A stretch of 64,000 bases of DNA from Calycina herbarum (Eukaryota > Ascomycota > Leotiomycetes > Helotiales > Pezizellaceae), in contig LLEY01000048.1 of the NCBI GenBank assembly GCA_001414485.1, forward strand, positions 248,001-312,000, in the 5' to 3' direction. Made by a program: the position numbers and the translations under genes. This document shows, piece by piece, positions 59,188 to 64,000 of this stretch (the first letter of the stretch is position 1; every line of letters starts with the position of its first letter). A model generated the notes under the pieces. It had not been told where the DNA came from. It was given only the letters and a program-made list of their open reading frames with translations, and did not search any database.

Positions 59188-60287
59188 ATGGATGGGGCCG
59201 CCACCACCTCAGGCTCAGGCGCCGGCGCAGTCGAAGTCGCAATCGCGCAACCCCTCTCCGAATTCCTGCTGTTTCCAAAAACTTCCACTTGAGGTAGGTC
59301 GAATTCTTGGGGCATGATCAGTGTCTGTGTCGGTACGAGCGCACCGGATTATGACGCAGACCTGCGTTCCTCTGGCAGGAGAATATCGTCTGATGAACAT
59401 TCCGCTTCCTTCCCATCATGGCTGTTTGAACAAGTCTGTCGTACTTCTTGTACCCCAAGGACATTTTAATTACTCTTGGATATACTTCCCAAAGAATTAA
59501 GCTAACCCATGATCTTGGTGCTTAGATACAGCTCTTGATTTGGGAAAAGTGCAAGGAAATTGTGGGAGTTATCGATATGTCAACTGCGAGACTCCACCAT
59601 CTTCGAATGTCTCCTTATATCTCCAGCTTCTCCAGAATCCAGCCTCATCCTCTCTCAGCCGCATGCAAGAATTCAAGATACGCGTTTGAGAGCACGAAAC
59701 ACTGCGCGTGGACAAAATTCATCTATGTCTTACCAGACATGGCAGACCATCGCTACCTTACATTCCATCCAAGAACCATCTTTCTTTTCGAGTCACCTCT
59801 CCACATGTCGTACTCTTCTCTTGCAGTCTGGGGAGTTTCTGACAAGGATGTCGGAACATTCAAAGCTACCACAGTCAAGGTCATCGCACTTAAAGGTCTA
59901 CTTGTCAAAGAATACAAAACTACAGCACAAGTCTCTTGTTACTTTGCCAACACCTGGAGCTACCTTGGAGCACTTCAAAATTTTGTCTCCCTCGAACGGC
60001 TTATTCTTATTAAACCTCCCTACGCGGATGATCCAGCAAAGGTGGGTAGGTTTAAAAGAAATGTCGCCAAACGAATTCTTGATGTGAAGAACGGGATGGA
60101 GAAGGGCATAAAGGAACAAAATTTCGTTGACCGTCTCATTAGCGGACTGATCACCGGAAATCGTTTGGGGAATTCCTCAACCAAATCACTAAATGAAGAG
60201 AAGCTCCAAAGTTTGACGAAATCTTCTTGGTGGGACGATCCAAAGGTTGAGATAATGAGCCAGGGGGAGTTTGATTCGCTTTCTTGA
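59188..60287 (+). pseudogene. 2EXR-like copy 3, one-base frameshift in exon 1
   Basis: Exon 1 is 59188-59293 and exon 2 is 59526-60287 (donor GTAGGT, acceptor TTAG). Exon 1 has five A at 59277-59281 where copy 2 has four; with four, the frame would read FPKLPLE and continue into IQLLIWEKC, giving about 288 aa. As given, the frame ends in TGA at the exon border. Exon 2 keeps CKNSRYAFESTKHCAW, HPRTIFLFESP, LGALQNFVSLERLILIKPP and the tail SSWWDDPKVEIMSQGEFDSLS, and has no intron where copy 2 has its second one. Everything outside the A-run looks intact, so a sequencing error is a real alternative to a recent pseudogene. Confidence 0.7.
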
Positions 60288-60398
60288 GTAAGTCATCAAA
60301 CCTAAACAATACGTCCCCTTTCCAAAACTGAATTATTTGACTCTCTTGATCGACCTCAATCGCCCTATGCTCGTCATTGGCAACCGCATGATTTGATC

Positions 60399-60599
60399 AT
60401 GGTCTACCGAGAGGAGACGCACATGCAAACAAATGGTTGCGCTTACAGAAGTATGGAGGATATGAAAATCTTGGGGGACTCTGTAGGTGGGGTTTTCCTG
60501 GGACACATTGGCAGACATGGAATAGAGCAGATGATAGCTAGCTACGCGGTGGAGAAAAGGGGACGGATGCTGGCTGGTATCAAACCACGAAGCCCTTGA
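60399..60599 (+). CDS. Short downstream ORF, copy 3 (66 aa), tentative
   Basis: ATG at 60399, stop at 60599. It shares GIEQMIASYAVEK and a Tyr-rich/Met-Glu start block (CAYRSME) with the ORF after copy 2. No family recognised. The frame-preserving similarity is the only support for coding. Confidence 0.3.
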   Translation: MVYREETHMQTNGCAYRSMEDMKILGDSVGGVFLGHIGRHGIEQMIASYAVEKRGRMLAGIKPRSP

Positions 60600-62082
60600 A
60601 ATATTGCACTTCGGTGGGTGCATTTGCTGCGGGGGAATAACAAATTGCTTTGTATTTCTTGATCTGGGGTAACATACGAGCAGAAAATACAAATTGTGGG
60701 AGAAACTTCTGAGTACGCCTGCTATGTTGAAAACCGTGCCAAATGTCTAACAAATATTCCTCAAGGATATTTGGAAGAAGGAGAAATCCAAGTGCTTGAT
60801 TCTTCTAAACGTTCTTGAGAAGAAGGAAAATGGTAGTTTGTCCTAGAATAACGGAAGTATTAAGCAAAAAGGAACAGAGCCCAAGTTCCGATTTACAAAA
60901 CAGTCCGTACTTCAAGAAGTTGGTTGTTCCTCCTCTCTTCTGAGTGCTTCGTGTGTAACGTAGCCTCACCTGTAGAAGAATTGTGCTTGATAATAGACAT
61001 GAATACAATATCTTGCATATACGTCTATCCAATGACTTCGCCTCTTCCACCATTCCCCAGGATACTTACCATAATAAAAGAGAATAGCTCCGAAAGTGTG
61101 ATGCCTATGAGAATTGCAAGTTTCTCTTACGAAAGTAGCGGTACCTATTCGATACGGATGAGCTAAACCACTCCGTATCTATCTCACAAAACTTGAATAA
61201 CCATCATGCGATACTCAAGAAGTTCTCTCACCCATCGATGAGAGCCAAGCGATGGTCTCCGCCAGGTGACTGATACAAAATGACGCAAAGAGTAATCTCG
61301 GTAAGTAAGCTGACAATTGAAGCTGGATTTCCGATTTAAAAAAGCATTGAGGGAAATTGTTCCTTTTAATGCTCTTTGGAGGTGTTCGTCCCAATGTTCC
61401 GTTTCACTTCCCGTCCTGTGAGGCACTGAAGCAGGGATTCTGGTGGCTGTGCCCGAATAAGCCATAAGCATAACTTCGAAATTGGTAACCAATAACATTG
61501 CTGGAAGCCGCATTGTGGACCTGCCACAATTATCTAAGAACCAAATCCCGTATCTTATGACTAGAATCAGGAGGTAAGTCTTACAAACTCGATGGGGTGC
61601 GGCGGAAAAGAAATAAGCTGGCGAGGGGAGTTTTTGTGCCAACGAGGGGGGGAAAACAACTTTCTATTTAATTCCATCACCAAGTGCTCTCAAGATTAAA
61701 TAAAAGGGATTTGGCGTGATTTCTCGCGGCTCTGGGACGATTCAGGTTTTCTACAAGCCAAAATCAATTTTTAGAAGTTGCATACATGAAATGTCAGCTA
61801 CATATTTCGTATTTGGCTTCGCCGTACAGTCGATGTAACTTACATCTCGGATAGCTGGAAGAGGAAAACAGTGGAGAACTCGTGACTTGTACCACCTGTC
61901 TCGGGTAGCTAGAAGTAGTAAAAGTATCGGGTGCCATACTAAACACGATGACCAATATATCTTGGGGCGATGGGAACAGTCAAGTGTATAAAACATCTCT
62001 GCCCCATAAGAAGGATTTTTTCCTTTCCGAAATTATTCTCAAATCTTTATGAATAGTCTTTCCATGACTTGAGTTCAACAAA
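60600..62082. other. Intergenic, no gene seen
   Basis: The similarity to the copy-2 flank ends near 60640. A frame at 61184-61642 (minus) starts without ATG and has no domain. The neprosin gene leader lies near 62000. Confidence 0.5.
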
Positions 62083-63386
62083 ATGTCTCTGCCTCAATTG
62101 AAAGATCTGTCTCTCCTTTTCGTATTCTCGCTTCTCTTTGCTGGTAGTTTTTCGAAACCAACAGGTCCTTCCATCAACCTTCAGGATCAAGCTTTACGTA
62201 AAAGAGCAAGTCTCAATGTTGTCAAGACTACGGTTACCGACTCACAAACCATCGACTGGATCCCCATCGAATCTCAAGGGAAGATTGCACAAGCACCTCC
62301 ACAACTCACACCAAGAACTGGAGCTAGACCTTTAGCCGAGCTCGAGAAACCTGGAGCGGAATTAGGACCTCCAGGAACTGTTCCAATTGCACGTACCAAC
62401 CTAGATCATCTCGCAAATTTCGGTACCAAAGCCTCGCCTACAAACAAGAACGCGAAGAGACAGGATTCGATTTCGGGAACACATTGGTATGTGACTTCCA
62501 ACCAATCTGTGAGCAATCTTGGTGGCTCGGGTATCTTCAGTCTATTCGAAGCATACACCCAGAATTCTGCGGACTTTTCTCTACTCCAAACCGCTGTCAC
62601 AAAAGAGAATGTAACGATCAACTTTCGAGGTTTTCCGATACCTGGCACACAAACTGTAGAAGCAGGATGGATCAATTACAAGGACAAATTCGCACAGCCT
62701 CATCTCTTTACCTATTTCAACACCAATGGCTACATTAGCGAGGGAGACAACCAGGGGGGGTGGAACACTGAGCATGTGGGCTGGGTTCAAGTCGACTCAA
62801 CAATCCATCCTGGCTCTGCTTTTACACCATTGAGCGTCATCGGGGGTGCTCAAAATGATCTGCGGATCGAATATGCACTTTTCCAAGACAACTGGTGGCT
62901 TTCGGTGGAGGATCGATGGATTGGATATTATCCAGCGTCATTGTTCAGTTTTCCTAGTACTGACCCTCCCGAAACAACTTTGGCAGGAGGATCAAGCAAA
63001 ATTCATTTTTATGGCGAAGTTTTAAATATGGAAGAGACTCTCACAACCACCGAGTAAGACACTTTCCCTTTTCTCTCCTTTTAAGTTCCAATCCAAGTGG
63101 CCTGGGGCGCTTCATTCCCCCTTCACTTTTACGGGGAAAATGTATGCTAACATGCTGTAGTATGGGAAGTGGAGAGTTTGCCTCCAAGGGGCTTGGAAAG
63201 GCTGCTTATATTAAGAACATAACATACAGTAATGCCAATAATGTCAGTACACCTTTCGTTGGCGGGGAATTTACGGACTCGGATACCACCCGATATACTC
63301 ATGAGGCTCACTTCTTGAGTGGGACCGACAAGGGAAGCTATATGTTTGTTGGGGGTCCAGGTGCTGGCGGAGTTGTTGGTGGATAG
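62083..63386 (+). CDS. Secreted neprosin-domain protein (two exons)
   Basis: Exons 62083-63053 and 63161-63386 (donor GTAAGA, acceptor TAG) sum to 1197 nt, 398 aa. A signal peptide is plausible (MSLPQLKDLSLLFVFSLLFAG). A propeptide-like Pro/Lys-rich part (about 30-130) ends in KNAKRQDS, with a possible Kex2-type KR site, followed by the neprosin domain (about 135-395). That domain contains SIFSLFEAY-type opening GIFSLFEAYTQ, GWINYKD (following VEA), HLFTYFNTNGYI, WWLSVEDRWIGYYPA and, across the join, DMGSGEFASKG. Neprosins are glutamic peptidases, first known from pitcher-plant fluid; the fungal members are secreted and their substrates are not established. Proteolysis of host or soil protein is inferred. 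Confidence 0.9.
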
Positions 63387-64000
63387 GCTTATGCCGGCTA
63401 AGTCTTTGCTGTTGGGAGGAATGGATACCGAGAAATGAGGATTATTAGAACTAAATGATTGGGTAGTACATGTGGAAATTGTCCTACTTTCCCAACGAAA
63501 ATGCCACACAGACTCAAACCCTCTCGCTTATTGATAGCATGAAAGACGAACAAGTAAAAGAAACGAGAGGATAAAAGTAAATATCGTATAAGACGTAACA
63601 GTGGATTGCCATACATGTAAACAAAGAACAAAATTATCAACAGCGAAGACTTACGGTTAGAATCACTATACATGCTACCTCTAATCTCCCAAAGAGACTC
63701 CTGCTCTCATTCAAAAACATTTCTGGTGCTTGCAATTTTTGGACCCCGTTCGAAGAAGAAGAAATGATAGTTGAGTTGGAATGTAAATGGCCAGGTTTGC
63801 TCTGAAAACCAAGAAGGAATGGAACTCTAACAATCTTCGTTTAGAAAAATCTGTATTATCACGTTGGTTTAGATCTAACTAGATATATGCACGCAGTTTC
63901 TGAGAATGTCATGGTGTCGCACCCTCCTAACCAAAAAGCCCACACATTCTCCGAGATCAGGGTCGAGATCAGCGCATTAGATGTCTGGTCCAGGACCAAG
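63387..64000. other. 3' flank of the neprosin gene to the window end
   Basis: 3' UTR-like T-rich sequence and then unassigned intergenic sequence. No gene seen before the edge. Confidence 0.5.

Noticed and set aside
61184..61642. Minus-strand gene of 152 aa
   Set aside because: The frame starts with TTG, has no recognisable domain and shows no conserved flank.

Overview
The window reads as nuclear DNA of a filamentous ascomycete (Pezizomycotina; Leotiomycetes/Helotiales is my guess, not proven). The reasons are short GT-AG introns with CTAAC-like branch sites, an alpha-aminoadipate reductase gene (fungal lysine pathway), 2EXR-type and DUF7708-type families typical of these fungi, pogo/Fot1-like transposons, and an AT-rich block whose relics carry the C-to-T damage of repeat-induced point mutation (RIP).

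Layout. 1-6.8 kb: 5' part of a lys2-type gene (minus), a divergent type II membrane protein gene, an intron-containing tRNA-Ser and a two-exon SET-domain gene. 8-9.1 kb: a decayed TPR-protein gene. 9.8-15.7 kb: an acyl-protein-thioesterase-like hydrolase, a nucleoside-hydrolase-like protein and a three-exon CorA-like transporter. 16.2-17.9 kb: a broken DUF7708/STAND-type gene. 19-26.9 kb: an RNase H-like protein, an old yellow enzyme, an eight-exon short-chain dehydrogenase and a five-exon 6-phosphofructo-2-kinase/fructose-2,6-bisphosphatase. 29.9-36.2 kb: an unrecognised polar protein, a 2EXR-like gene and a kinase-like remnant. 36.9-43.3 kb: a DOCK-family guanine nucleotide exchange factor.

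45.0-55.55 kb is a three-level nest of RIP-damaged transposons. A Fot1/pogo-like element (A) is split inside its terminal inverted repeat by a minus-strand Ty3/Gypsy LTR element, which is split in turn by a second Fot1/pogo-like element (B). Every boundary can be read: two 463-bp LTRs, a 5-bp target duplication ATCAG/ATTAG, and TA duplications for A and B.

57.3-60.6 kb holds a tandem pair of 2EXR-like genes related to the copy at 33.7 kb. One copy has an extra intron and the other a one-base frameshift, and both are followed by a similar short ORF. The window closes with a secreted neprosin-domain protein. Three short inverted-repeat elements (20.2, 28.6 and 32.9 kb) may be MITEs.

Most of the window is ordinary housekeeping and signalling sequence (lysine synthesis, glycolytic control, Rho/Rac signalling, Mg2+ transport). 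The less ordinary parts are the nested island with the 2EXR pair beside it and the two decayed repeat/STAND-type genes. Exon joins were derived by hand from splice signals, reading frame and recalled family motifs; no database search was run.
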